Assembly (NCBI RefSeq): GCF_016598775.1
Contig: NZ_CP066802.1
Coordinates: 1,364,001 to 1,428,000, forward strand
Source: Actinomyces weissii
GTDB lineage: Bacteria > Actinomycetota > Actinomycetes > Actinomycetales > Actinomycetaceae
Direction: 5' to 3'
Length of the DNA stretch: 64,000 bases
Shown: positions 8,304 to 16,596 of the stretch, one piece after another
How positions within the stretch are numbered: the stretch's first letter is position 1
Layout: each line of letters opens with the position of its first letter
The notes under the pieces: model-generated
Seen by the model: only the letters and a program-made list of their open reading frames with translations
Databases searched by the model: none
What the model was told of the DNA's origin: nothing
Made by a program: the position numbers and the translations under genes

Positions 8304-9958
8304 CTGCTCTCCTGACTCAGTAGGCGCCGCACCGCCCGGACGGGCTCCCCGCCCGGCTCCAGGAGGCGCTCCCAGCCCTCCGCGGTGGTCGCGGCGGTTA
8401 CGGCCTCGTTCTGCCGGGACTCGGTCTGCAGGGCCGTGAGCATACGGGCCGTGGACAGTCCGCCCGCCCCACCGGCCAGCTCATCCTTGATGGCAGCGGT
8501 CTTGGCCCGGTCCACCACGGCGGCCAGCAGGGCGCCGGAGACCAGGTCGGCCAGGTGCAGACGGCGGGTAGCGCCGCTGGCGTAGGTGACCTCCAGGACG
8601 GCGGTGGCGGGGCTGCGCCGGTAGAGGGAGGCTGCGGTCGCCTGGCAGATAGCCTGGACGGCGGCCTGCCGGTCCCCGCCGACGGCGGCCAGCTCAGCGG
8701 GGTCCAGCGGCAGGTCGGCGCTCAGGTGCTTGGCCAGGATCTCCCGGGCCCCCGCCTCGTCGGGGCGGCCCACCCGGATCTTGACGTCAAAGCGGCCGGG
8801 CCGCAGCAGGGCGGGGTCGATCATGTCCTCCCGGTTGGAGGCCCCGATGACTACCACGTTGCGCAGTGACTCCACACCGTCGATCTCTGCCAGCACCTGG
8901 GGGACGATCATGGTCTCCACGTCCGAGGAGACGCCGGTGCCACGGGTGCGCAGCAGGGCCTCCATCTCGTCGAAGAACACGACCACGGGGCGGTCCTCCG
9001 CCGCCACCTTGCGAGCCTGGGCAAAGACCGCCCGGATCTGGCGCTCGGTCTCCCCCACGAACTTGCTCAGCAGCTCCGGCCCCTTGACGTTCAGGAAGGC
9101 TGTCCGCCGCGGGGAGCCGCCTGCCCGGGCCAGTGAGGTGGCCACCGCCTTGGCGATCAGGGTCTTGCCGCACCCGGGGGGCCCGTACAGGAGCACCCCC
9201 CGGGGCGCGCGCAGCCCGTAGGCGCGGTACAGCTCCGGGTGGGCGAAGGGCAGCTCCAGGGCGTCACGCACCTGGGCCACCTGCTTCCCCAGGCCCCCGA
9301 TGTCGGACCAGGCCACCTCGGGGCTCTCCGCCACCACCAGCTGCTCGACGCCGCTGCGCTCCACCCGGGCCAGGGCGAGGTCCGCCCGCAGGTCCGCCGT
9401 CAGGGTGTCCCCCGGGGCCAGGGCCGCCGGGTCGAGAGTGGCGGCCAGCGTCAGCAGGCGGCTGGTGCCTGAGCCGGTGGTGACCAGGGCCCGGGGGCGG
9501 CTGGCACCATCTGGTACCAGCTCCTCAAGCACCACGGCCTCCCCGGTGACCGGCCCTGGCAGCACCTCCACCACCAGCAGCTGGTCGTTGACCGCCACGC
9601 GCGCCCCCGCCTGCAGCCGGGCGGCGTCCAGGCCCGGGTGCACCGCCAGGCGCATGGTCCTCCCGGACAGGCTCACCTCCACGTAGGCCGCCTGGCTGCC
9701 AGTGCCCTCACCGGGACCGTCAGAGACGGCTGGGGCCGCTGGGGCCGTCACGGTGCCGAAGGTGAGCGGCGGCCGGGTCACGGCGTCGAGCTGCTCCCCC
9801 AGCTCCCGGAGGCGGGCGCGGGCGGCGGTGAGGGCGGCGGCCAGGCGCTCGTTCTTCTCCGCCAGGCTGACCGCCTGGGCGCGCGCCTCCCGCAGCTGGT
9901 GGCTGGTGAAGGAGGGGGCGGGCGCGGGTCCCTGGGCCGGGGGCTGGGTGTCAGTCAT
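8300..9958 (-). CDS. arc: AAA ATPase ARC/Mpa lacking the proteasome-docking tail
   Basis: Hexameric unfoldase that recognises Pup through its N-terminal coiled coil and threads pupylated proteins. From ATG 9958 it is 552 residues: coiled coil at about 20-60, tandem OB domains at about 65-210, Walker A GPPGCGKT (259-266), Walker B VVVFFDEMEA (about 325-334), and the second region of homology with NREDMIDPALLRPGR. Mpa proteins that dock on a 20S core end in GQYL. This one ends RRLLSQESR, so docking is unlikely. An upstream GTG-type extension (9997) is not supported. It overlaps trmI by 8 bp and dop by 4 bp. Confidence 0.94.
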   Translation of the reverse strand: MTDTQPPAQGPAPAPSFTSHQLREARAQAVSLAEKNERLAAALTAARARLRELGEQLDAVTRPPLTFGTVTAPAAPAVSDGPGEGTGSQAAYVEVSLSGRTMRLAVHPGLDAARLQAGARVAVNDQLLVVEVLPGPVTGEAVVLEELVPDGASRPRALVTTGSGTSRLLTLAATLDPAALAPGDTLTADLRADLALARVERSGVEQLVVAESPEVAWSDIGGLGKQVAQVRDALELPFAHPELYRAYGLRAPRGVLLYGPPGCGKTLIAKAVATSLARAGGSPRRTAFLNVKGPELLSKFVGETERQIRAVFAQARKVAAEDRPVVVFFDEMEALLRTRGTGVSSDVETMIVPQVLAEIDGVESLRNVVVIGASNREDMIDPALLRPGRFDVKIRVGRPDEAGAREILAKHLSADLPLDPAELAAVGGDRQAAVQAICQATAASLYRRSPATAVLEVTYASGATRRLHLADLVSGALLAAVVDRAKTAAIKDELAGGAGGLSTARMLTALQTESRQNEAVTAATTAEGWERLLEPGGEPVRAVRRLLSQESR

Positions 9959-11108
9959 GCCCACCAGTGTCGTCAGTGAGCACCGCGGTAGCGTCATCCG
10001 GCTGCTTGGCGAGACTGTCGCGCAGCACGCGACGCACCTTCTTGTCCGTGCTGGTGCGCTCCTTGACGTCCTGGGGTACCCAGTAGCCGCCCTCGTCGTA
10101 GGCGCCCCGGGCGGGGGGGCGCTTGCGGGTCAGCGGACGGGAGCCGGCAGCCAGGCGCCGGGCGGTCAGCAGGAAGCCGGTGTGGGCCACCATGCGGTGG
10201 TCGGGCCGCACGGACAGGCCGTCCACGTTCCAGGTGCGCACCAAGGACTCCCAGGACTCCGGCTCCGTGAACAGCCCCGAGTGGCGCAGCGCCTCCACCG
10301 TGCGCGACAGCTGGGTGGTGGTGGCCACGTAGGCCAGGAACACGCCGCCGGGTGCCAGGGCCCGGGCCCCCTGGGCCACGCACTCCCAGGGCGCCAGCAT
10401 GTCCAGCACGACCCGGTCCACGGAGCCGTCCTGCACGTGCTGGGCCACGACCTCGTTGAAGTCACCGGCGCGCAGCTCCCAGGCGGGGTGGTGGCGCCCG
10501 AACCAGCAGTCCACGTTGCTGGCGGCGATCTGGGCGAAGTCGTGGCGGCGCTCGATGGACAGCAGGTGCCCCTGCTCACCGATGGCCGACAGCAGGTTCA
10601 TGGTGAGCGCCCCGGAGCCCACACCCGCCTCAATGACCCGGGCACCGGGGAAGATGTCCCCCATAGCCACCACCTGCCCGGAGTCCTTGGCGTAGACCAC
10701 CTGGGCGCCACGGGGCATGGACAGCACGTAGTCGGCCAGCAGCGGGCGCAGCAGCAGCAGCTCGTGACCGGTCTCGGTTACCAGCACGGTGCCCTCCTCC
10801 CGGCCCACGACGTCGCGGTGGTGGAAGGAGCCGCGCACGGACTGGAAGTAGCCGGCCGGGTCCAGCTGGAAGGTGTTCTTGGCGCCCTTGACGTCGGTGA
10901 CCTGGATGCGTTCACCGTAGCGGAAGGGGCCGCGCCGACCCGCCTGTCCCAGGACCTCCTGGGTCAGGTGGCGCACCGGCAGCCGGGGCGGGGCGGGGGC
11001 GCTGGAGGCGGCGGCTGGCACGCCGTCGGGCGGGAGGGTGCTCCCGGTGCTGACGCTGGCGTCCGCGACGGCGCCCGGGGCGGGGACGGTCTCTTGCTTG
11101 TCACTCAT
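9951..11108 (-). CDS. trmI: tRNA (adenine-58-N1)-methyltransferase
   Basis: Methylates A58 in the T-loop of tRNA using S-adenosylmethionine. The 385 residues contain the family N-terminal beta domain (GPFRYGERIQVTD, DPAGYFQSVRG) and the SAM-binding motif VIEAGVGSGALT (158-169), followed by the acidic strand SIERR and the catalytic-region VVLDMLAPWE. The first 45 residues are low complexity and may be disordered. In other actinobacteria trmI sits just upstream of mpa/arc, as here. The 8-bp overlap with arc indicates one transcript. Confidence 0.95.
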   Translation of the reverse strand: MSDKQETVPAPGAVADASVSTGSTLPPDGVPAAASSAPAPPRLPVRHLTQEVLGQAGRRGPFRYGERIQVTDVKGAKNTFQLDPAGYFQSVRGSFHHRDVVGREEGTVLVTETGHELLLLRPLLADYVLSMPRGAQVVYAKDSGQVVAMGDIFPGARVIEAGVGSGALTMNLLSAIGEQGHLLSIERRHDFAQIAASNVDCWFGRHHPAWELRAGDFNEVVAQHVQDGSVDRVVLDMLAPWECVAQGARALAPGGVFLAYVATTTQLSRTVEALRHSGLFTEPESWESLVRTWNVDGLSVRPDHRMVAHTGFLLTARRLAAGSRPLTRKRPPARGAYDEGGYWVPQDVKERTSTDKKVRRVLRDSLAKQPDDATAVLTDDTGGHD

Positions 11109-11119
11109 TGGCGGCGAGT

Positions 11120-12001
11120 CTAGTGAGCGGTCAAGCCGCCTGCGGCACCTACCTGCGCCTGGCTGGCCGCGAGCATCTGGGAGCCGGTCACCAGCTCCAG
11201 GCCCCGGGCCTTGAGCGTGGCCAGGGAGCGGGCCATGGCCCGCAGCAGCGCCTCGGTCGGCTGGGTGCGCCCGTCATGGCACAGGATCACTGAGCCGGGG
11301 CCAGCCTTGTCAGCCACCGCCGCGGCGGCAGCGGCAGAGGGGCTGTTCAGGCTCCACAGCAGCACGTCCAGGCCGCGCTCGGCGGCGACCATCAGGGCAG
11401 GGGCGTCCACCCGCCCGTAGGGTGGCCGCCACAGCCGGGGCCGGGGGGCGCCAGCCTCCTGGATCGCGGCGACTGTGCGGTCCACGGAGTCACGCAGCTG
11501 CTCCACCTCCACGCCGTACACGTCCGTGTGCACCCAGTTGTGTACGCCCACCTCGTGCCCGGCCTCCACCTGCCGGGCCACCAGCTCGGGACGCACCTGC
11601 ACGGCCTCCCCCAGCACGAAGAAGGTAGCCCGGACCTCGATCTCAGCCAGCAGGTCCAGCACCAGGGGCGTCCAGCGGGGGTCGGGGCCGTCGTCGAAGG
11701 TCACGCAGGCCAGGCGCTGGTCCGGCGGGCCCTGGAACAGGACCCGGGCCCCGAGCAGGGCCCGCTGGCCCGGGAGGGGAGCCACCCGGGCGGTGGGCTT
11801 GAGGTGGGTGTCCAGGTGGTGGGCGGCTGCCGCGCCGCCGCTCGCACCCACGGCCGCCCCGGCGGTGGCCAGGGCCGCTCCCCGCAGACCGGCCCGCAGC
11901 AGATGGCGCCGGTCCGTGGTGGCAGGCCGGTACGTCTGCGCCTGGTCAGACGGAGGGAGGACGCCACCGGTTACAGGTGACGGTGCGGGAGGGGGAGCCA
12001 C
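11120..12001 (-). CDS. exported polysaccharide deacetylase (NodB domain)
   Basis: A carbohydrate esterase family 4 enzyme, probably removing N- or O-acetyl groups from cell-envelope glycans. The N-terminus from GTG 12001 carries a twin-arginine-like signal (RRHLLRAGLRGAALATAGAA, residues 31-50) and an Ala-rich cleavage region near 58-60. NodB motifs are intact: TFDDGPD (101-107, base and metal Asp), HNWVH (154-158, metal His pair), RPPYGR and the late ILCHDG histidine. It lies 11 bp upstream of trmI on the same strand. A second deacetylase at 34304-35176 has a different, lipoprotein signal. Confidence 0.88.
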   Translation of the reverse strand: MAPPPAPSPVTGGVLPPSDQAQTYRPATTDRRHLLRAGLRGAALATAGAAVGASGGAAAAHHLDTHLKPTARVAPLPGQRALLGARVLFQGPPDQRLACVTFDDGPDPRWTPLVLDLLAEIEVRATFFVLGEAVQVRPELVARQVEAGHEVGVHNWVHTDVYGVEVEQLRDSVDRTVAAIQEAGAPRPRLWRPPYGRVDAPALMVAAERGLDVLLWSLNSPSAAAAAAVADKAGPGSVILCHDGRTQPTEALLRAMARSLATLKARGLELVTGSQMLAASQAQVGAAGGLTAH

Positions 12002-12244
12002 AAGGCAACATTAGCCCGGCTGCTGGACTCCTGGCACAGCTGTCCCCTGGAGAGCCTGTGAGGCGGCGCGCGGCGGTGGCCTCAGGCTGCGGGGTCAGCA
12101 GGGCGGGCGGGGCAGGCAGGGCGCCAGGATCACGGCTAAGGGCCTGCGGCGGCACCGGCGGTACCAGACTGCCCGCTCGGGAGGCCGTCTGCCAGCCTGC
12201 CTACCGGTCCCCGGCGGTCTTCGGAGGGCCCACGATGACAGGGC

Positions 12245-13360
12245 TCAGCGGGCTCCGGTGGGCACCGCCCCCAGCACCTGGCCCCGCTCCAGCAGCACCA
12301 GCCAGCGGCTAACGGCGCGCGCCCGCTTGAGGGCCTCCGCCCCGGCCACACCGTCCAGGTCTGAGGAGACCGCCGCCGCAGGCAGCACCTGGCACACCTG
12401 CCCGGCCAGCGCCGTCTCCCCGGGGCTGGGTCGGGTCAGTCCCGCCTCCACCAGGGCCTGGGCGTCAATGAGGCCGAGCAGGTCAGCGCCCTCTACCACC
12501 AGGACCACAGAGGTGCCCTGGGCGAGCTCGGCACGCACCACGGCCAGGGGGGTGGAGGCTGGCAGCGGCTTGACCGGCCGCACCAGCCTGCGCAGGTCCA
12601 GCCTGACGGCGGCGCGGCTGTTCCGGCCCAGGGACAGCACCTGCCAGCTGGTGGAGGTGATGGTCCAGCCCACCAGGGCCACGAGCATGAGGCTGAAGGT
12701 GGCGGGCTGGCGGCCCTCAAGCACCAGGGGGCCCAGCACCCAGCGCCAGACCATGCCTGCCACGATCAGCAGGCCACCCCAGGCCGCCAGACGCTGCCCC
12801 AGCTCCCGACGCCCCGTGACCTGGTGCACCAGCGCGGACAGGGCGTGCCCGCCGTCTAGCGGCAGCCCCGGCAGGATATTGAACACTGCCAGCGCCAGGT
12901 TCACCCAGGACACCGCCCACAGGGTCAGCCCCACCGGCAGGGGCAGGAGCGCCAGGGCGGAGAGCCAGGAGGTGACCAGCCACAGCAGGGCGTTGGTGGC
13001 GGGCCCGGACACTGAGGTGAGCACGTCCTTCCACGGGGCCCAGTCACGCGCCGGGCCGAAGCTGGTGCGGCCGCCCAGGAGCATGAGCTCGTAGCGCACC
13101 GGCCTGCGTCCCAGCACGGTGCCGGTCAGGCCGTGGGCCAGCTCGTGCAGGAGCACGGAGAGCAGCACCCCGGCCGCGGCACCGACCAGCACGCCCAGCA
13201 ACGTGACCGGGGAGGTGAACACTCTGCTGACGGCGGGGAACCAGGAGGCGGCCACCAGCAGTCCCAGCAGCAGGGAGGTGGGGTCGACGACGACGGGGGC
13301 GCCGCCTACACGCATCAGGGTCCAAGGCTCGCGGGAGGCGGGAGTCACTGGTGTGGTCAT
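12245..13360 (-). CDS. site-2-protease family (M50) membrane metalloprotease
   Basis: Intramembrane zinc protease of the SpoIVFB/S2P type. Of 371 residues, the first half holds several membrane helices with the zinc motif HELAHG (72-77) and the third ligand Asp in NILPGLPLDGGHA (about D169). The C-terminal 130 residues resemble a degenerate CBS-pair region (STPLAVVRAELAQG, VVLVVEGADLLGLI). Substrates cannot be deduced. A gene of this type near RecB-like nuclease, trmI and arc genes is a familiar actinobacterial arrangement. Here the CRISPR array sits in the gap between this gene and the nuclease. Confidence 0.9.
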   Translation of the reverse strand: MTTPVTPASREPWTLMRVGGAPVVVDPTSLLLGLLVAASWFPAVSRVFTSPVTLLGVLVGAAAGVLLSVLLHELAHGLTGTVLGRRPVRYELMLLGGRTSFGPARDWAPWKDVLTSVSGPATNALLWLVTSWLSALALLPLPVGLTLWAVSWVNLALAVFNILPGLPLDGGHALSALVHQVTGRRELGQRLAAWGGLLIVAGMVWRWVLGPLVLEGRQPATFSLMLVALVGWTITSTSWQVLSLGRNSRAAVRLDLRRLVRPVKPLPASTPLAVVRAELAQGTSVVLVVEGADLLGLIDAQALVEAGLTRPSPGETALAGQVCQVLPAAAVSSDLDGVAGAEALKRARAVSRWLVLLERGQVLGAVPTGAR

Positions 13361-13522
13361 GGGCTGAGACTACTTGGCGGTAGGCTGCCGGACGCCCGTG
13401 GGCCGGGACGACGCGGCAGCTAGGTACTGCGGGGCCATGACGCTGTGGTCACCGGGGTTGTACGGGCGCAGCGGGCTAGGGCTAGGCCGGGACTGGTGGT
13501 GACAGCGAGAGTCCCTGACCGG

Positions 13523-14224
13523 GGTTCATCCGCGCGCCTGCGGGGTCGACCGGAAGCGGACGCGCCAGACGGTGGAGCCGTCCGGTTAATCCCCGCGCCT
13601 GCGGGGTCGACTGATCCAGGCGATCCAGGAAGGGCTCACGCCCGGGTTAATCCCCGCGCCTGCGGGGTCGACCAAGGGCGCCAAGACCCACTGGCGATGC
13701 TAATGGGTTAATCCCCGCGCCTGCGGGGTCGACAACAGCTTAGAGACGGAACGGCGTCCACATCGGGGTTAATCCCCGCGCCTGCGGGGTCGACCCCAGG
13801 GTCTGGTGCGCTCGCGAATGTCGCTATCGGTTAATCCCCGCGCCTGCGGGGTCGACCCGTCTGCATGTGCGACGACATCGTGCATGTGAGGTTAATCCCC
13901 GCGCCTGCGGGGTCGACCTCGGGCTTTGCGACAACCGGCATGTGGAGAGGAGGTTAATCCCCGCGCCTGCGGGGTCGACCCGTCTGCATGTGCGACGACA
14001 TCGTGCATGTGAGGTTAATCCCCGCGCCTGCGGGGTCGACCTCGGGCTTTGCGACAACCGGCATGTGGAGAGGAGGTTAATCCCCGCGCCTGCGGGGTCG
14101 ACCAGGCGGTGCTATTCTTATGCTCATGCCTAGCCGGTTAATCCCCGCGCCTGCGGGGTCGACGCCACAATAAGTTGACTATTGGAGCGGACACTCGGTT
14201 AATCCCCGCGCCTGCGGGGTCGAC
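13523..14224 (-). CRISPR. CRISPR array, type I-E-like repeats, 12 repeats and 11 spacers
   Basis: Twelve 28-nt repeats start at 13523, 13584, 13645, 13706, 13767, 13829, 13890, 13952, 14013, 14075, 14136 and 14197. Spacers are 33-34 nt. The repeat contains the hairpin CCCCGC-GCCT-GCGGGG and on the minus strand begins GTCGACCCC and ends GGATTAACC, like type I-E repeats. The copy at 13523 has two substitutions, marking it as the leader-distal end. Transcription should therefore run on the minus strand from a leader beyond 14224. Nine spacers are unique because two are duplicated. No cas gene lies in the window. Confidence 0.97.
13829..14074. repeat. tandem duplication of two repeat-spacer units inside the CRISPR array
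   Basis: The 123-bp block 13829-13951 (repeat, 33-nt spacer, repeat, 34-nt spacer) is repeated exactly at 13952-14074. The spacers at 13857-13889 and 13980-14012 are identical, as are those at 13918-13951 and 14041-14074. This looks like recombination between repeats, not new acquisition. Confidence 0.95.
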
Positions 14225-14436
14225 CGCTTGTAGATCGGCGGAATCCCAACGTTGAGGACATCATACCTCAGGCAGTTTCCTTCACTGCTGACCTAGGACG
14301 CGCGAGCAGGTGAGGTGCGCGGCAGGCTGCGCGACAAGGAGCCTCCACGACGTCGTCGCCCTGCTGTGCAGCCCGCCAGGGCAGGCGGTGGAGCAGGAGT
14401 AGGCTCTGTGCCAGGAGTGGGCGGTAGCGTCAGGGC
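14225..14436 (-). promoter_or_regulatory. probable CRISPR leader region
   Basis: Array orientation places the leader here, upstream of the first transcribed repeat on the minus strand. The part next to the array is less GC-rich than its surroundings and holds a short inverted repeat (TGAGG at 14253-14257 and CCTCA at 14266-14270). The region also serves as the upstream region of the nuclease gene that starts at 14437. No clear promoter was identified. Confidence 0.5.
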
Positions 14437-15312
14437 ATGACCCAGCAGAACCCGCCGCGCCCCACCGGCCCCCTGGCCCGTCCCCAGGGCGGCGCCCGGA
14501 CAGTGGCCCTGTCCCCCTCCCGGGCCAAGGACTTCCTGCAGTGTCCCCTGCTGTTCCGCCTGCGCACGGTGGACCGGCTGCCGGAGCCCGGCTCGCTGGC
14601 CACCCACAAGGGGACCTTGGTGCACGCCGTGCTGGAGCGGCTCTTTGACCTGCCCGCCGCACAGCGGTGCAGCGCAGCCGCCCTGGACCTGCTGCCGGGG
14701 CAGTGGGAGGACCACCAGCGCCGTCACCCGGAGGTCCTGACCCTTTTCACGGAGCCGGGTCAGGTGGAGCCCTGGCTGGCTGAGGCCCGCCAGCTGCTGG
14801 AGGCCTACTTCCAGCTGGAGAACCCACGCCGCCTGGAGCCTGCGGAGCGGGAGGTGCTGGTAGAGGCCCGCACCCGGGGCGGCTTGCTGATGCGCGGATT
14901 CGTGGACCGGCTTGACGTGGCCCCCAGCGGGGCCGTGCGGGTGGTGGACTACAAGACCGGCAAATCACCCAGCCCGCGCTTCCAGGAGGAGGCCCTGTTC
15001 CAAATGCGCTTCTACGCGCTGGTGCTGCGCCTCCAACGGGGCCAGGCGCCGGCACGCACCCAGCTGATCTACCTCAAGGACGGCCGCACCCTGACCCACG
15101 ACCCGCGCCCCACAGAGCTGGAGGCGGTGGAGACCAAGGTGGAGCGGATCTGGGACGAGGTGGAGGACTGTGCCAGGTCCGGGCAGTTCCGGCCCCGGCG
15201 CTCGCGGCTGTGCGACTGGTGCGCCTTCCAGGACCGCTGCCCGGAGTTCGGAGGTCAGCCGCCTGAGGCCCCGCCGGACGGCCTGCAGAGGCTGCTGGGT
15301 GCCAGGTCCTGA
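14437..15312 (+). CDS. RecB-family PD-(D/E)XK nuclease with Cas4-like cysteines
   Basis: A 291-residue single-domain nuclease. Catalytic motifs are GFVDRLDV (Asp157) and VVDYKTGKS (Asp171, Lys173), with an upstream His in LVHAVLE and a later Q..FYA motif. Four cysteines, C36 (FLQCPLLF) and C259, C262 and C268 (CDWCAFQDRC), match the iron-sulfur cluster layout of Cas4/AddB-type nucleases. It adjoins the CRISPR leader, but homologues sit divergently next to trmI/mpa in actinobacteria that I do not associate with a CRISPR locus (Rv2119 in M. tuberculosis). A DNA repair role is therefore more likely than a Cas4 role. Confidence 0.88.
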   Translation: MTQQNPPRPTGPLARPQGGARTVALSPSRAKDFLQCPLLFRLRTVDRLPEPGSLATHKGTLVHAVLERLFDLPAAQRCSAAALDLLPGQWEDHQRRHPEVLTLFTEPGQVEPWLAEARQLLEAYFQLENPRRLEPAEREVLVEARTRGGLLMRGFVDRLDVAPSGAVRVVDYKTGKSPSPRFQEEALFQMRFYALVLRLQRGQAPARTQLIYLKDGRTLTHDPRPTELEAVETKVERIWDEVEDCARSGQFRPRRSRLCDWCAFQDRCPEFGGQPPEAPPDGLQRLLGARS

Positions 15313-15403
15313 GGGCTGACCCAGGCCGCTTTGAGACCAGCCCAACTCCGGCCAGGTGCGTGCCGACGCGCCCCCGGCCATCTGCGGGGCATACGGTAAA
15401 CGC

Positions 15404-16378
15404 ATGGAGCACCGGAGACTTGGCGGCACGGGTCTGCGCGTCTCAGCCCTGGGGCTGGGGACGCTTACCTGGGGGCGTGACACGGACGAGGCAGAGGCCC
15501 AGGAGCAGCTGGACCTGCTGCTGGACGCGGGCGGCACCCTGCTGGACACAGCCGCCTCCTTCGGCGACGGCCTCAGCGAGCACGTGATCGGCAAGCTCCT
15601 GCACGGGCACGTGGACCGCCGGGAGGTGGTGCTCGTCTCCAAGGCGGGCATCCGCACCTGGCGCACCGGCGAGCGGGGCTCGGTGGCCGACACCTCCCGC
15701 GGCACCCTGCTGGACGTGCTGGACGAGTCCCTGACCCGTCTGGGCACCGACCACCTGGACCTGTGGCTGGTGCACGTGCCGGACCACACCACCCCCCTGG
15801 AGGAGACCGCCTCGGCCCTGGAGGCAGCGGTCTCCTCGGGCCGGGCCCGCTACGTGGGCCTGTCCAACCACCCGGCCTGGGCCACCGTGCGGGTCGCTGA
15901 CCTGCTGGGGCAGGGCGGCCCGGGCCTGGCGGCGGTCCAGGTGGAGCACTCCCTGCTGTGCCGAGGCATCGAGCGGGAGGTACTGCCTGCCACCAACGCG
16001 CTGGGAGCCGGGGTGCTGGGGTACGCGCCGCTGGGGCGCGGCGTGCTCAGCGGCAAGTACCGCTCCACCACTCCCCCGGACTCCCGCGCCGCCTCGCCCC
16101 ACCTGCGGGCCTATGTGGCGCCCTACCTGGGTGAGAGCCAGCGCCGGGTGGTGGAGGCCGTGTCCACGGCAGCCGCGGGGCTGGACCGCAAGCCGGTGGA
16201 GATCGCCCTGGCCTGGGCCCGCGACGCCCCGGGGGTCTCGGCCACGGTGCTGGGCGCCCGCACCCCGGCCCAGCTGCAGGGGCTGCTCTCCGCCGAGACG
16301 CTGGTGCTGCCGCCTCAGATCCGGCACGTGCTGGACGAGGTGACGGCGCCGGAGCTGGGCTACCCGGAGCGCTTCTGA
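15404..16378 (+). CDS. aldo/keto reductase family protein with Tyr-to-Phe change
   Basis: An NADPH-dependent reductase fold of 324 residues. The start at ATG 15404 gives MEHRRLGGTGLRVSALGLG, a typical family N-terminus. Family positions visible are Asp48 in LLDTAASF, Lys80 in LVSKAG, the His in WLVHVPD, and GLSNHPAW. The residue that normally is the catalytic tyrosine (DTA..YG) is Phe53 here (codon TTC), so standard carbonyl reduction may be impaired. The gene stands alone, 91 bp after the RecB-like nuclease and before the transporter promoter region. Confidence 0.85.
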   Translation: MEHRRLGGTGLRVSALGLGTLTWGRDTDEAEAQEQLDLLLDAGGTLLDTAASFGDGLSEHVIGKLLHGHVDRREVVLVSKAGIRTWRTGERGSVADTSRGTLLDVLDESLTRLGTDHLDLWLVHVPDHTTPLEETASALEAAVSSGRARYVGLSNHPAWATVRVADLLGQGGPGLAAVQVEHSLLCRGIEREVLPATNALGAGVLGYAPLGRGVLSGKYRSTTPPDSRAASPHLRAYVAPYLGESQRRVVEAVSTAAAGLDRKPVEIALAWARDAPGVSATVLGARTPAQLQGLLSAETLVLPPQIRHVLDEVTAPELGYPERF

Positions 16379-16493
16379 TCCCCTGGCGGCCGCCCCGTTA
16401 GCACCCCGCCACCTCTCCTGCCGCTGCCACGCCACCTAGGCTCTTCAGCCATACCGGACAGACAGCCGGACGACGCACCGCAAACAGGTTGCG

Positions 16494-16505
16494 GCAACGT
16501 TTGCA
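16494..16505. promoter_or_regulatory. imperfect LacI-type operator half/full site
   Basis: GCAACGTTTGCA resembles the operator at 16515-16526 with one base deleted from the left arm. It may be an auxiliary site for the same regulator. Confidence 0.5.
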
Positions 16506-16531
16506 CACATCTGCGCAAACGTTTGTATAGT
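16501..16531 (+). promoter_or_regulatory. putative promoter of the organophosphate transporter operon
   Basis: TTGCAC at 16501-16506 could be a -35 box and TATAGT at 16526-16531 a -10 box, with 19 bases between. The operator at 16515-16526 would lie between them, in the expected position for repression. Confidence 0.45.
16515..16526. promoter_or_regulatory. LacI-family operator GCAAACGTTTGT
   Basis: Contains the perfect palindrome CAAACGTTTG with the central CG typical of LacI-family sites, about 70 bp before the transporter start at 16597. The same 10-bp core occurs at 42549-42558 before the second transporter. A LacI-family gene lies at 18978-19997. Confidence 0.75.
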
Positions 16532-16596
16532 GTGTTCCATGCCGCACAGCGGCCAGTCGGCAAGCCCGGCTCCCTGCAACCACAACGAGGTGGCGC

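Noticed and set aside
13445..14133. Open frames reading through the CRISPR repeats
   Set aside because: Their repetitive peptides come from translating the repeats and duplicated spacers. None has a family signature.
14437..15312. RecB-like nuclease next to the CRISPR leader as Cas4
   Set aside because: It has Cas4-like cysteines, but homologues sit next to trmI/mpa in actinobacteria that I do not associate with a CRISPR locus there (Rv2119 in M. tuberculosis), so adjacency to the array looks incidental.
16516..16525. Catabolite-responsive CcpA-type site
   Set aside because: It shares the LacI-family layout, but the identical core before a functionally linked transporter and a nearby LacI gene favour a local regulator.
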